Of a DNA stretch of 64,000 nucleotides, positions 25,901-32,823 are shown piece after piece. The stretch spans positions 310,001 through 374,000 of the forward strand of contig JBHIYN010000001.1 in the NCBI GenBank assembly GCA_041984235.1, written 5' to 3'. The stretch is from JBHIYN01 sp041984235. Lineage in GTDB: Bacteria > Pseudomonadota > Gammaproteobacteria > Ga0077536. Both the position numbers and the translations under genes were made by a program. The stretch's first letter is position 1; the number at the start of each line of letters is the position of its first letter. A model generated the notes under the pieces. It searched no databases. It was not told the origin of the DNA and was given only the letters and a program-made list of their open reading frames with translations.

Positions 25901-26889
25901 GCGAGGACATTGCCGTGGTGCGCCTGCCCGACGCCGAAGCCGACGTCACGCCGGATCTCACGCTCGACTTCAGCGCCCAGCACCTGGACATCCGCGGCAG
26001 CATTGCGCTGCCGCGGGTGGCGGTGAACGTCACGCAATTACCGGAGGCCGCGGTCGAGGTCTCCGGCGACGAGGTGGTGATCGGTGAGAACGGCGCTGCG
26101 GCCGAGGAGACCCCGGGCGGCAGCTTCTTCGTCGACAAGGTCACCGGCGAGGTCGACGTGCGGCTCGGTGACGCGGTCACCATTGCCGCCGCCGGCCTCG
26201 ATGCGCGGCTCACCGGTGGCATCAAGTGGTCCAAGCAGCGCGGCGATCGCATCGGCCGCGGCGAAGGCCGGGTCAGCATCGCCGAGGGCGGCTACCAGGC
26301 CTACGGCCAGAACCTGGTCATCGAGCGTGGCCACCTGACCTTTGCCGGACCGCTGGACAACCCGGCGCTGGACGTGCGCGCCGCGCGGCCCGGTATCGAC
26401 GTCTTCGCCGGTGTCGCGGTCAACGGCAACGTGCGCGCGCCGAAGTTCGACCTGTTCTCCGAGCCGGCCATGCCGGACAGCGAGATCCTGGCCTGGATCG
26501 TCACCGGCCACGGGCTCGACGACGCCTCCTCCGGCGAGGCCGGGCTCATCGCGCGCGCCGCGCTCAGCCTCGGCGCCGAGCGTTCGTCGATGGTCACCAG
26601 CCAGGTGCAGGACGCTTTCGGTCTCGACGAGTTCGGCGTCAACACCGGCGACACCGCCGCCGATACCTCGTTCACCGCCGGCAAGCGACTGACACCGCGC
26701 CTCTCGGTGCGCTCGACCTTCAATCCCTTCGACCACCTGTGGTCGTTCTTCCTCAACTACAAGCTGACCCCGGTATGGAGTCTGGAGGCCGAGTCCGGGG
26801 TGCGCCAGGGCGCGGACGTTATCTACACCATCGAGCGCGACACCCTGCTGCCGGACGACGTGTTCGACCTCGACAGCTGGCTGGAGTGA
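22996..26889 (+). CDS. tamB: Translocation/assembly module protein TamB (AsmA/YtfN family)
   Basis: A 1297-residue inner-membrane-anchored protein with one N-terminal transmembrane helix (about residues 5-30), a very long beta-rich region, and the C-terminal DUF490 domain (about 950-1297), with YGQNLVIERGHLTF, PALDVRAARP and LTPRLSVRSTFNPFDHLWSFFLNYKLT. It forms a periplasm-spanning groove that works with TamA. The start is ATG 22996, overlapping tga of tamA; a GTG three bases upstream is in frame but unnecessary. tamAB are translationally coupled. Confidence 0.93.
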   Translation: MRARTAVRLAALALLLAVALLAALVLGALTTERGARTAVALAARLVPGRLAVEHVEGTLARRLSLGGVHLSLDDFEFDAGEVRLAWRPRALARGEVHVVELVLDTVAVALPAADEETAAPPPRYPDLPLGLRIDHAAATDVVLRQGEAEYVVGRVAMNGVADRHQLRVTAFELDMAPHAVRGGAVVENVEPPHVTLDLELATRAAERPLDVHLAASGTAEALLADITLRGDLAATVTVELDLLADPPRFDGRARLAAFEPAADVRLGPLSISTRGDAGAVQARVQGALVVAGQPPREVTLDTRVSVTGDAPLALDGELSWQATAAAPATWPRLAGRARFAWADQSLTLEHVSEAPVASTLDVKAGGLDGTPRLAGRLLLETLDLQPVMAEPLMLERAQIEFDGPADDLALRLAASATHPRAGALALDGNGRLGRERFTLDALDARLLGGTLRARGDGTLGEQARARIELTGDGLNLARLVPELETRLTLGGVLQLESAADGPRVAFDLERLSGAWRGAALSARGAFSHGGGRSAVERLHAELADNVLDLDGTLTADAVAARFTLHAADLGLLAPGLGGVLDARGSVSGRPRAPALAASVSGRGLRFADLRIANVDGAVDLDSGQDVAAHVALTADGIEGVGADPGRATLALDGTTGAHGIRLDYNAGPYQVQAQARGRYAGEAWDGALEEVVLELETLGRWTTTDAAPVHYDARGVSLGRVCLAGAEGDVCVALPAWSASDGNAELEARGLPLALAADYLPQTLTVGGRLDARASLERRAGTLLATGNAALAGASLTLDTGEEDVETIAVRGATVDLVLDAEQATLIAHADVADWFGLDGEITLGRGDEQTLAGRLRARSEDLGWLAEFVPVLAGSDARMALDARLGGTRAAPAVEAKLDMTGGALVFPDSGARVSTLTLDLRNRGEDELVLTGAVGAAGEGGRGLLRLDGSVGLDSARGWPGRLHAAGEDIAVVRLPDAEADVTPDLTLDFSAQHLDIRGSIALPRVAVNVTQLPEAAVEVSGDEVVIGENGAAAEETPGGSFFVDKVTGEVDVRLGDAVTIAAAGLDARLTGGIKWSKQRGDRIGRGEGRVSIAEGGYQAYGQNLVIERGHLTFAGPLDNPALDVRAARPGIDVFAGVAVNGNVRAPKFDLFSEPAMPDSEILAWIVTGHGLDDASSGEAGLIARAALSLGAERSSMVTSQVQDAFGLDEFGVNTGDTAADTSFTAGKRLTPRLSVRSTFNPFDHLWSFFLNYKLTPVWSLEAESGVRQGADVIYTIERDTLLPDDVFDLDSWLE

Positions 26890-26902
26890 GGCGCGGCGCG
26901 CG

Positions 26903-27532
26903 TTACGGCGGCGCGTCCGCGAGCGGCGAAGGCTCGCAGGCGCGCTGAAAGGCCGGGCGCGCGGCGAGACGCGCGTACCAGGCGGCGAGCGCGCTGAGAT
27001 CGTCGAGCTCGATCAGCTCCTGCGCGAGATGCGCGCTGTAGCCGACCGCGGTGTCGACCGCACTGAAGCCCGACGCGAGCAGGTACTCACGGTCCGCGAG
27101 GTGGCGGTCGAGCACTTCCAGCGCCTTGTACAGGCGCCGGGACTCCAGCTTCTGCACCACCGGCGAACGAGCCTCCGGCTTGATGAACACGCGCTGCTGC
27201 ACCAGCGAGGCGCCATGCACGGCGGCGGTCTCCGCGTAGTGCAGCCACTGCAGCCACTCGAAGCGCTCCGGGTGCCCCGGCGGGCGGTGCAGGGTGCCGT
27301 CGTCGTAGGTTTCGCACAGGTACTGGCAGATGGCGCCGGACTCGATCAGCGAGACATCGCCGTCGACCAGGCACGGTACGCGGCCGAGCGGCGAGACGGC
27401 GAGGTAATCCGGGCTGCGCAGCGCGCTCATGGTGAACGCGAGCGTGACGGTCTCGAAACGGAGATCGAGCTCGTGCAGCAGCCATAGCGTGCGCATGGAG
27501 CGCGCGCCCGGCACGTGGTAGAGCGTGATCAC
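26903..27532 (-). CDS. Glutathione S-transferase family protein
   Basis: A 209-residue GST. The N-terminal thioredoxin-like domain begins ITLYHVPGARSMRTLWLLHEL, and the glutathione motif is SLIESGAICQYL (about residues 64-75); the C-terminal helical domain contains FSAVDTAVGYSAH, the N-capping box region. Start is GTG 27532, since the frame upstream is shadow of the GFA gene. It is convergent with tamB (13 bp apart). Substrate unknown. A glutathione-dependent partner, the GFA protein, lies 16 bp upstream. Confidence 0.87.
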   Translation of the reverse strand: MITLYHVPGARSMRTLWLLHELDLRFETVTLAFTMSALRSPDYLAVSPLGRVPCLVDGDVSLIESGAICQYLCETYDDGTLHRPPGHPERFEWLQWLHYAETAAVHGASLVQQRVFIKPEARSPVVQKLESRRLYKALEVLDRHLADREYLLASGFSAVDTAVGYSAHLAQELIELDDLSALAAWYARLAARPAFQRACEPSPLADAPP

Positions 27533-27548
27533 GGCGCGCGGTTCTCGG

Positions 27549-27953
27549 TCAGCCAGGCAGGCGCTCGTAAGACGGCATACCCTCCGGCACGTGTTGGAAG
27601 TCCTGCTTGTCGACGGTGAAGATGGCGAGATCAGGCGTGAACACGGACGGGTCGTCCAGCGTGCCGACCTTGAGCAGCACCACGCCGGGCAGGGCGGCGG
27701 CACGGCTCAGGATCTGGGTGCCGCAGTTGCCGCAGAACTCGCGGATGACGCCGTTCTCGAGATCCGGCCGCTGGAAGCGGCTGGGCGTGCCCTGCGTGTA
27801 GGAGAAGCCGGCTTCCGGCATGCCGATGGTGACGTTGGCGCTGCCGCCCGAGAGGTACTGGCATTCGCGGCAGTGGCACTGCAGCTTGATCGCCGGGTCA
27901 CCGGAGGCGGTGTAGTGAATGGCACCGCAATAGCATCGTCCGCTCAGGTCCAT
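27549..27953 (-). CDS. GFA family (glutathione-dependent formaldehyde-activating-like) protein
   Basis: A 134-residue zinc protein with the family cysteines: CYCGAIHY (start), CHCRECQYLSG (about 26-36) and FCGNCGTQI (about 73-81). The family's original activity (glutathione-formaldehyde adduct formation) has been questioned for most members, so only the fold is claimed. CAGGGGAGC precedes ATG 27953. It forms a short operon with the GST. Confidence 0.9.
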   Translation of the reverse strand: MDLSGRCYCGAIHYTASGDPAIKLQCHCRECQYLSGGSANVTIGMPEAGFSYTQGTPSRFQRPDLENGVIREFCGNCGTQILSRAAALPGVVLLKVGTLDDPSVFTPDLAIFTVDKQDFQHVPEGMPSYERLPG

Positions 27954-28275
27954 GGTGTGCTCCCCTGTTGCTGTGGATATCGGCGGCGCCGCGCGCCGCG
28001 GGTTCGAACGAGTGTACCCGAGAACGGCACGGCATAATCGTAGAGGGAAAAAGGGGACTGACCCCGTTTTCCCTGTTCAGACTTGCAGGCGTGACTGCAT
28101 GCGCGACGAAAACGGGGTCTGTCCCCTTTTTCCAGGCTTACGTGAAATGAGAACGGGGTCTGTCTCCTTTTTCCCAGGCTCGCGTGGTCAACTGCCTGCG
28201 CGCAATGAAAACGAGGTCTGTCCCCTTTTCGCCCCAGCCAGCACGCCAACCCCCTCAACGCAACAGGAGCACGAC
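27954..28275. other. Intergenic region with repeat cluster
   Basis: A 322-bp gap between a minus-strand GFA gene and a plus-strand SDR. It contains four copies of a G/C-block repeat (28045-28230) and no convincing gene. An open frame crosses it, but its peptides (PVF, PLF blocks) are translated repeat. Confidence 0.75.
28045..28230. repeat. Four-copy GGGGTCTGTCCCC-type palindromic repeat cluster
   Basis: Copies: 28045-28073 (inverted), 28108-28131, 28149-28175 and 28207-28230. The core AAAACGGGGTCTGTCCCCTTTT is an interrupted palindrome of A-tract, G-block, spacer, C-block, T-tract. The copies differ by single bases (GAGG for GGGG, TCTCC for CCCC), so these are decayed repeats rather than recent duplications. 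Each could fold as a small terminator-like hairpin. Similar G-block/C-block sequences occur in other bacterial genomes, where their role is unclear. Confidence 0.8.
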
Positions 28276-29058
28276 ATGACCACACGCCTCGCCAAGCGCA
28301 CCGCACTCATCACCGGCGGCAGCCGCGGCATCGGCCGCGCTATCGCCGAGGCTTTCGCCGCCGAAGGCTGCAACCTGGTGCTGAACGCACGCGATCCGGA
28401 GCGCCTCGCAGCGACCGCCGCCGAGATTGCCGCCGCGCACGGCGTGCAGGTCGACACCGCGCCCTGCGACGTCTGCGACGGTGAAGCCGTCCGCAGCATG
28501 GTCGCAAATGCCGAGGCCGCAGCCCCGCTCGACATCCTGGTCAACAACGCCGGCATCCACATTCCCGCGCCCTTCGTCGACTACAGCTTCGAGGATTTCC
28601 GCGCCGTCATCGAGAGCAACGTCTACAGCGTCTTCCACGTCACCCAGGCGGTATTGCCGGCGATGATGGAACGCCGTGCCGGGCGCGTGATCAACCTCGC
28701 CTCGACCGCCGGCAAGTGGGGCTCCAGAAACCAGAGCGCCTACAACGCCTCCAAGCACGCCGTGGTCGGGATCACTCGCTGCCTGGGCCTCGAGATGGCG
28801 CCCTACAACGTGCTGGTCAACGCCATCTGCCCGTGGATAGTGGACACCGACATGGCGCGCGGCTTCATGGAGCGCCACGCCGCCGTCGGCGGCGCCGACC
28901 CGGAAGAACTCAAGGCACGCATGAACGCCACCGTCCCGCTGGGCCGCTGGATCGAGCCGCGCGAAGTCGCCGGCCTCGCCGTCTACCTGGCCTCGGACGA
29001 CGCCAGCTATATCAACGGGCAGGCGTGGACGGTGGACGGGGGGTACACGATGATTTGA
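28276..29058 (+). CDS. Short-chain dehydrogenase/reductase
   Basis: A 260-residue classical SDR. The NAD(P) motif is TGGSRGIG (about residues 13-20), NNAG lies near 90, and the catalytic Ser-Tyr-Lys are in LASTAGKWGSRNQSAYNASKHA (Y about 156, K about 160). ATG 28276 has CAGGAGCACGAC upstream. It is the last gene on the left before the low-GC cassette array. Substrate unknown; FabG-like 3-oxoacyl reduction is possible. Confidence 0.92.
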   Translation: MTTRLAKRTALITGGSRGIGRAIAEAFAAEGCNLVLNARDPERLAATAAEIAAAHGVQVDTAPCDVCDGEAVRSMVANAEAAAPLDILVNNAGIHIPAPFVDYSFEDFRAVIESNVYSVFHVTQAVLPAMMERRAGRVINLASTAGKWGSRNQSAYNASKHAVVGITRCLGLEMAPYNVLVNAICPWIVDTDMARGFMERHAAVGGADPEELKARMNATVPLGRWIEPREVAGLAVYLASDDASYINGQAWTVDGGYTMI

Positions 29059-29141
29059 GTGGTGCGAGTAGCGGGGCACCCGTGGGGCGGAGCGGAAGAA
29101 GGCCCCCGGCGACCAACCGGACGCGAACCGTTCATGGATTG

Positions 29142-29170
29142 CCTACTATCAGCAGGAACGGGCTAGTAGG
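29142..29170. repeat. Small inverted repeat at the left edge of the cassette array
   Basis: CCTACTA (29142-29148) and TAGTAGG (29164-29170) form a perfect 7-bp stem with a 15-nt loop. It lies in the 241-bp gap after the SDR, where base composition starts to drop. Further right, GTTATAC (29235-29241), preceded by TCTAATCAAC, is the only candidate for a degenerate recombination core that could mark the left end of the array; no clear attC or attI was found. Confidence 0.35.
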
Positions 29171-29299
29171 TAGGGGAGGCGGGTTCATGTATCCAGTAGC
29201 TGCTTACAGATCTATGAAATCTGTCTAATCAACTGTTATACGTCTTGAACACCCGAGGCCAGGCGCCGCCGGCAAACCCGTACTCAAGGAGGATGTACG

Positions 29300-29581
29300 A
29301 TGAGCGAATCCCAAACAGACCCGCAGGCACCCGAAGAAAAGCACGTGCCCTACGTGATGAACGGAGTCCGCCTCGACATCGTCGCTCAGAGAATAAGTGC
29401 TTTCGAATGGAGCTTATCTATCATTAATGCGCATGGCGTTACGTCCACCTGGACGGAGTTCTTCGAATGCCCGGATGCCGCTATAGATACCGCAATTGCG
29501 GCAATAGCAGAGGAAGGTCTCGAAGAATTCGCAAGCATCGAAGGCTTCGAGTATCTAAACAATGATAAAGACGACGTATGA
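29300..29581 (+). CDS. Cassette-encoded hypothetical protein (93 aa)
   Basis: A 93-residue acidic protein beginning MSESQTDPQAPEEKH, with a predicted beta strand and helix region (ISAFEWSLSIINAHG, DAAIDTAIAAIAEEG). No family recognised. The ribosome site AAGGAGGATGTACG is excellent. An attC-like site follows directly, so this is probably the first visible cassette gene. No signal peptide or membrane segment. Composition is clearly lower in GC than the flanking chromosome. Confidence 0.7.
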   Translation: MSESQTDPQAPEEKHVPYVMNGVRLDIVAQRISAFEWSLSIINAHGVTSTWTEFFECPDAAIDTAIAAIAEEGLEEFASIEGFEYLNNDKDDV

Positions 29582-29673
29582 CAAGTTGTTGGAGTCGGAC
29601 GCTTGACCGCGGCTCTCCCTTCGCTGCCGCTCCGGTCGGCCGCCGTCAAGCGCCGCTCAACAACGCGTTAGGC
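29577..29673 (+). other. attC-like recombination site 1
   Basis: Ends at the core GTTAGGC (29667-29673). The left half (CAAGTTGTTGGAGTC...GCTTGACCGC) is the inverted complement of the right (...GCGCCGCTCAACAACGCG) with mismatches, giving a cruciform. The central GCTTGAC...GTCAAGC pairing is shared with sites 2 and 8. The left outer core is imperfect (no clear RYYYAAC). Confidence 0.75.
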
Positions 29674-29683
29674 GTAATCCCGC

Positions 29684-30166
29684 ATGGACACACCGGATAG
29701 CATGAAGGCGGAGCTCGCATCGTGGAACAACGGAAAAGGGATTGATCTCGAGAGTTGGGCTAGTTGCTCGGGCACGTTCGCCCTTGCAGTGGGGTACTCG
29801 ACCGTGTTCTGCCCCAAGTTCATTGAGTTCGAGGATTACATTCTCGCCGGAGAAGACATGTCGGAAGATGCTGTTCGTAATCTCCGTAGTTTCGAAAATC
29901 AATCTGATAGCACGCCAATGTCTGTCGAATGGGTACTGAATCATTTCCATCTTGTCGACCTACAGTACCGAGGCTGCCCCGACGCGTCACCAGACAAACT
30001 TATATTTTTAGGTGAAGCGTTAAAGGAAGTGTACGAGACAAGGCTACAGTACTATTTTCCAGACAAACCTTGCATCGTTGAGTTTTATCGGCCAGATGAC
30101 CCGGACGATTTGGATGAGTACCAAATATCTTTTTGGCAGAAGAAACACGACCCAAATTACGCCTAA
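29684..30166 (+). CDS. Cassette-encoded hypothetical protein (160 aa)
   Basis: A 160-residue protein starting MDTPDSMKAELASWNNGKGI, with FALAVGYSTVFCPKFIEFEDY and FYRPDDPDDLDEYQISFWQ. No family recognised with confidence; no signal or transmembrane segment. The start is only 10 bp after attC-like site 1, and the TAA stop is inside site 2, both typical of integron cassettes. It is probably cytoplasmic. Codon use is much less GC-biased than neighbouring chromosomal genes. Confidence 0.75.
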   Translation: MDTPDSMKAELASWNNGKGIDLESWASCSGTFALAVGYSTVFCPKFIEFEDYILAGEDMSEDAVRNLRSFENQSDSTPMSVEWVLNHFHLVDLQYRGCPDASPDKLIFLGEALKEVYETRLQYYFPDKPCIVEFYRPDDPDDLDEYQISFWQKKHDPNYA

Positions 30167-30255
30167 CAACACAATTGAGTCCGACGCTTGACCGCTCCTC
30201 CCTTCGCTGGCGCTCCAGTCGTCGCCGTCAAGCGCGGCTCATTGTGGCGTTAGGC
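30161..30255 (+). other. attC-like recombination site 2
   Basis: Begins GCCTAAC (30161-30167) and ends GTTAGGC (30249-30255), exact complements. Internal arms ACGCTTGACCGC and GTCAAGCGCGG pair, leaving a TCCTCCCTTCGCTGGCGCTCC-type centre. At 95 bp it is a full-length cassette recombination site, and it overlaps the stop codon of the 160-residue gene. Confidence 0.9.
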
Positions 30256-30378
30256 AGATTGCGGCACGAATAGCGTTGGAATTCGCGCAAATCGTTCAAT
30301 CCATCCCTAGAACTTACATGAACGGCAAAAAATGTCATCATCGCCGGCATTGATGCGAATCTAACGAGACGTTCCGTC

Positions 30379-31023
30379 ATGCGAACTCAGAAAAGTACTC
30401 TCTTCTTGCTGCTCGCGTTAGCCGGTTGGACCTTGGCCGCCAAAGCAGATTACCTTCAAACAACACATTCTGGTGTACTCACGATTGAATGGATAAGCGC
30501 CGACATCGGATTGCCAAACTTAGAATTCGGATTGGGAACCCCCGATACTAACTCGACGGTAGATGAACGATACGTTGCGCTATATCTCACGCAACCTACC
30601 GGCCATGGCCCAATAACTGTCACTCCTTCTACATATATTGGCGAATTGCTACCTGCGGGGTCGATTATTGATTTCTATTTATACGCCCGATTTAACAGCA
30701 CCGATTATTGGGCCTTCTCAAGTAGTCTCTCTACTACACCGACTCAGAGCGACCTTGGGGCATTTACAGATACCGACAATAGCCTCGGCCTAGGTGGAAT
30801 TGCTGCAGAATTAATCGGCACCGATAGTTGGCTGCTGCATCTAGACGATCCGTTGTCATTCAACGTCGATGATGATGACAACGATTTCGTCGTTCACGCA
30901 TATATCGATCCCTCACCTGTTCCAATACCCGCCAGTGGCCTACTTCTAGGTGGCGCTGCATTCCTTCTCGTATCAAAAATGCGACGTTCGATGCGGTTTA
31001 TCTACGTTAAGAACAGGGGCTGA
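30379..31023 (+). CDS. PEP-CTERM/VPLPA-type sorted protein in a cassette
   Basis: A 214-residue exported protein: signal peptide (MRTQKSTLFLLLALAGWTLAAKA), a Ser/Thr/Asp-rich mature part, then the C-terminal sorting signal SPVPIPASGLLLGGAAFLLVSKMRRS, made of a VPxPA-like motif, a hydrophobic helix and basic residues. Such tails are recognised by exosortase for surface attachment or export. The remaining tail (FIYVKNRG) extends slightly past the usual end. It occupies its own cassette, with 123 bp between the attC site 2 end and the start. Confidence 0.85.
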   Translation: MRTQKSTLFLLLALAGWTLAAKADYLQTTHSGVLTIEWISADIGLPNLEFGLGTPDTNSTVDERYVALYLTQPTGHGPITVTPSTYIGELLPAGSIIDFYLYARFNSTDYWAFSSSLSTTPTQSDLGAFTDTDNSLGLGGIAAELIGTDSWLLHLDDPLSFNVDDDDNDFVVHAYIDPSPVPIPASGLLLGGAAFLLVSKMRRSMRFIYVKNRG

Positions 31024-31033
31024 CGCACCATCT

Positions 31034-31145
31034 GCCCAACAAGTCGCTGAACCGGACACGTTACTGCGGCCCGCCCTCCAGCGGCTTCGCGATTTTCGCT
31101 TCCGGGCAAGCCGCAGTAACGCGCCGGTTACCGCAGCGTTGGGCT
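31034..31145 (+). other. attC-like recombination site 3
   Basis: Starts GCCCAAC (31034-31040) and ends GTTGGGC (31139-31145), perfect complements. Inner arms GGACACGTTACTGCGG and CCGCAGTAACGCGCC pair. At 112 bp it shares its internal CCTCCAGCGGCTTCGC sequence with site 4 but not with sites 1, 2 and 8. Confidence 0.9.
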
Positions 31146-31156
31146 GCCGGAGTATT

Positions 31157-31185
31157 TGTCACCCGTAACGGCATAGGTTACAGTC
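31157..31185 (+). promoter_or_regulatory. Possible promoter of the higBA cassette
   Basis: TTGTCA (31157-31162), then 17 bp, then TACAGT (31180-31185). The expected start point falls about 7 bp later, at or next to the GTG start of higB (31192), so the message would be leaderless or nearly so. Toxin-antitoxin cassettes commonly carry their own promoter. Assignment by consensus only. Confidence 0.4.
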
Positions 31186-31191
31186 TGTGCG

Positions 31192-31470
31192 GTGATTGAG
31201 AATTTCAAGCATCGCGGACTACAACGCTATTTCACGCGAGGGACGAAATCTGGGATCCCGGCCGAGTTTGCGCCGCGAATTCGATTGATCCTGGGTCGCC
31301 TGAATGCTTCGGAAAAGCCCCAAGACATGGGCCTGCCTGGACTATACCTTCATGAATTGAAGGGAAGGCGAAAAGGCACCTGGTCCGTACGAGTCTCTGG
31401 AAATTGGCGAATTACATTCAAATTCAATGGTGTGAATGCCGCCGAGGTTGACCTCGAGGACTACCACTGA
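31192..31470 (+). CDS. higB: HigB-type (RelE superfamily) mRNA-cleaving toxin
   Basis: A 92-residue toxin beginning MIENFKHRGLQRYFTRG, with FAPRIRLILGRLNASEKPQDM, the GLxLHxLKG-type segment and WSVRVSGNWRITFKF, the conserved HigB/RelE core that cleaves ribosome-bound mRNA. Start codon is GTG 31192 without a clear Shine-Dalgarno. It is followed 9 bp later by the antitoxin gene, the toxin-first order of higBA. The pair fills one cassette between attC-like sites 3 and 4. It probably stabilises the array against loss. Confidence 0.92.
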   Translation: MIENFKHRGLQRYFTRGTKSGIPAEFAPRIRLILGRLNASEKPQDMGLPGLYLHELKGRRKGTWSVRVSGNWRITFKFNGVNAAEVDLEDYH

Positions 31471-31479
31471 GGCAGTGCT

Positions 31480-31767
31480 ATGAGAATGCATAATCCACCC
31501 CATCCCGGCGAAGTGCTGAGAGAGCTCTGCCTTGAGCCGCTCGGCTTATCGGTTACCGACGCAGCTGAAGCCCTCGGAGTAAGCCGAAAAACACTATCCG
31601 CAATTCTCAATGGCAGAGCCGGGATTAGTCCGGAAATGGCCCTGAGGCTCGCCAAAGCATTCGGCACCAGTGCTGAAAGCTGGCTCAATCAACAAATGCA
31701 CTTTGACCTCTGGGTAACCGAGCAGGCTGTCGGCAACCTTAAGGTTCGGAAACTAACGGCAGCCTAA
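31480..31767 (+). CDS. higA: HigA-family antitoxin (XRE HTH)
   Basis: A 95-residue antitoxin starting MRMHNPPHPGEVLRE, the HigA N-terminal pattern, with the helix-turn-helix VTDAAEALGVSRKTLSAILNGRAGISPEMALRLAKAFGTS around residues 26-65. It neutralises HigB and represses the operon by promoter binding. The TAA stop lies within the first bases of attC-like site 4, typical of cassette genes. Confidence 0.93.
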   Translation: MRMHNPPHPGEVLRELCLEPLGLSVTDAAEALGVSRKTLSAILNGRAGISPEMALRLAKAFGTSAESWLNQQMHFDLWVTEQAVGNLKVRKLTAA

Positions 31768-31870
31768 CAAGTGGATCAACCGGCGTGCTACAGCGCGCTT
31801 CCCTACAGCGGCTTCGCAGTATCGCTTCCGCGAAGCGCGCTGTAACGCGCCGGTTATCCAAGCGTTAGGC
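31762..31870 (+). other. attC-like recombination site 4
   Basis: GCCTAAC (31762-31768) to GTTAGGC (31864-31870), perfect complements, 109 bp. Inner arms GTGGATCAACCGGCG and CGCCGGTTATCCA pair, and the GCTACAGCGCGCTTCC/GGAAGC...GCGCGCTGTA part forms the extended central stem. Resembles site 3 in its CTACAGCGGCTTCGC centre. Confidence 0.9.
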
Positions 31871-31882
31871 ATCGCTGTCAAA

Positions 31883-32668
31883 GTGGTCAGATTTTGTTGC
31901 ACGCTCATAGCACTCTTCGGACCTATGATGTGTTCCGCTGAATGGGCGGAAAATGCCGCGCTGGCGGATCATTTCCAGAGCGCAAACGTAGCGGGCACCT
32001 TTGTCCTACTCGACCCGCGCACGGGAGAGTTGACTGGCTATAACGAAGAGCGGGCATCTACACGCTACTTTCCAGCCTCGACCTTCAAAATCGCGAATAC
32101 GCTTATCGGCCTCACTGTAGGCGCTGTCCAGGATGTCGATGAGGTACTCCAATATGGAGCGCAACCTCTACCAGTAAAAGCGTGGGAACGGGACATGAAC
32201 CTTCGCGAGGCGATCGGAATGTCCAATATCGCGATTTACCAGACCCTAGCCCGTCGAATTGGTTTGGAGCGGATGGCCGATGCTGTAGAACGCTTCGACT
32301 ACGGAAACAGAAGCATCGGGCAAACCGTAGACCGATTTTGGTTGGATGGACCGTTAGAGATCAGCGCAATCGAGCAGGTCCGTTTCCTGGCAAAGCTTGT
32401 CAGCCATAGTCTCCCCGTAAGTGAAGCAGCGCAGGCTCAAACTAAAGAGATTCTAAATACGGACAATGGCGAAGGCTGGGGGCTGTGGGCAAAATCCGGT
32501 TGGCAGAATCTTCCCGATAAAGGGATCGGTTGGTGGGTCGGCTGGGTAACCGTGGGAGAGGTTACTTACTCTTTTGCCTCGAATATGGATTTAGAAGATG
32601 CCGAAATGGCGCCGCTCCGCAAGAGGCTTGCTAGATCATGTTTGAAGTCACTAGGCGTCCTGCCCTAG
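31883..32668 (+). CDS. Class D (OXA-type) beta-lactamase
   Basis: A 261-residue serine beta-lactamase with a signal peptide (MVRFCCTLIALFGPMMCSA). Active-site motifs: S66-T-F-K69 in RYFPASTFKIAN, S114-N-I at the SxV position, Y140-G-N, K204-S-G in LWAKSGW, and W153 in RFWLDGPLEISA, the tryptophan that shields the carbamylated lysine. All catalytic residues are present; the SxV motif has N-I instead. Start is GTG 31883, 13 bp after attC site 4, with no clear Shine-Dalgarno. The enzyme would hydrolyse penicillin-type or other beta-lactams in the periplasm; resistance spectrum cannot be predicted. Confidence 0.93.
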   Translation: MVRFCCTLIALFGPMMCSAEWAENAALADHFQSANVAGTFVLLDPRTGELTGYNEERASTRYFPASTFKIANTLIGLTVGAVQDVDEVLQYGAQPLPVKAWERDMNLREAIGMSNIAIYQTLARRIGLERMADAVERFDYGNRSIGQTVDRFWLDGPLEISAIEQVRFLAKLVSHSLPVSEAAQAQTKEILNTDNGEGWGLWAKSGWQNLPDKGIGWWVGWVTVGEVTYSFASNMDLEDAEMAPLRKRLARSCLKSLGVLP

Positions 32669-32670
32669 CG

Positions 32671-32783
32671 ATGCCAAGCAATGCGGTGGAGCTGACAAGC
32701 CACAGCGACCTTTTCTATCGCAGCGGCCGCATTGTTGCTACAGAAAAGGCCGCTGCGTCTTGCAGCTCACCGCAGCGTTAGCT
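32671..32783 (+). other. attC-like recombination site 5 (degenerate core)
   Basis: Ends GTTAGCT (32777-32783), one base off the TTRRRY consensus. GCGGTGGAGCTG (from about 32682) pairs with CAGCTCACCGC (32763-32773), and ACAGCGACCTTTTCT pairs with ACAGAAAAGGCCGCTG, a clear long palindrome. The left end is uncertain. Internal sequence unlike the other sites, suggesting a cassette from a different source. Confidence 0.7.
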
Positions 32784-32823
32784 GTCTGAAGACAAAAGGC
32801 CCACACCGCGCTAGCCTTCACGG

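Noticed and set aside
28001..28010. GGTTCGAACG, reminiscent of a tRNA T-loop
   Set aside because: No acceptor, anticodon or D arms can be folded around it.
27952..28275. In-frame 5' extension of the SDR through the repeat cluster
   Set aside because: The translated residues are the repeat itself, and ATG 28276 has a good ribosome site and the family's usual start.
29235..29241. GTTATAC as a left-end attC or attI site
   Set aside because: Only a partial match to GTTRRRY, and no long palindrome accompanies it; kept only as a possible boundary.
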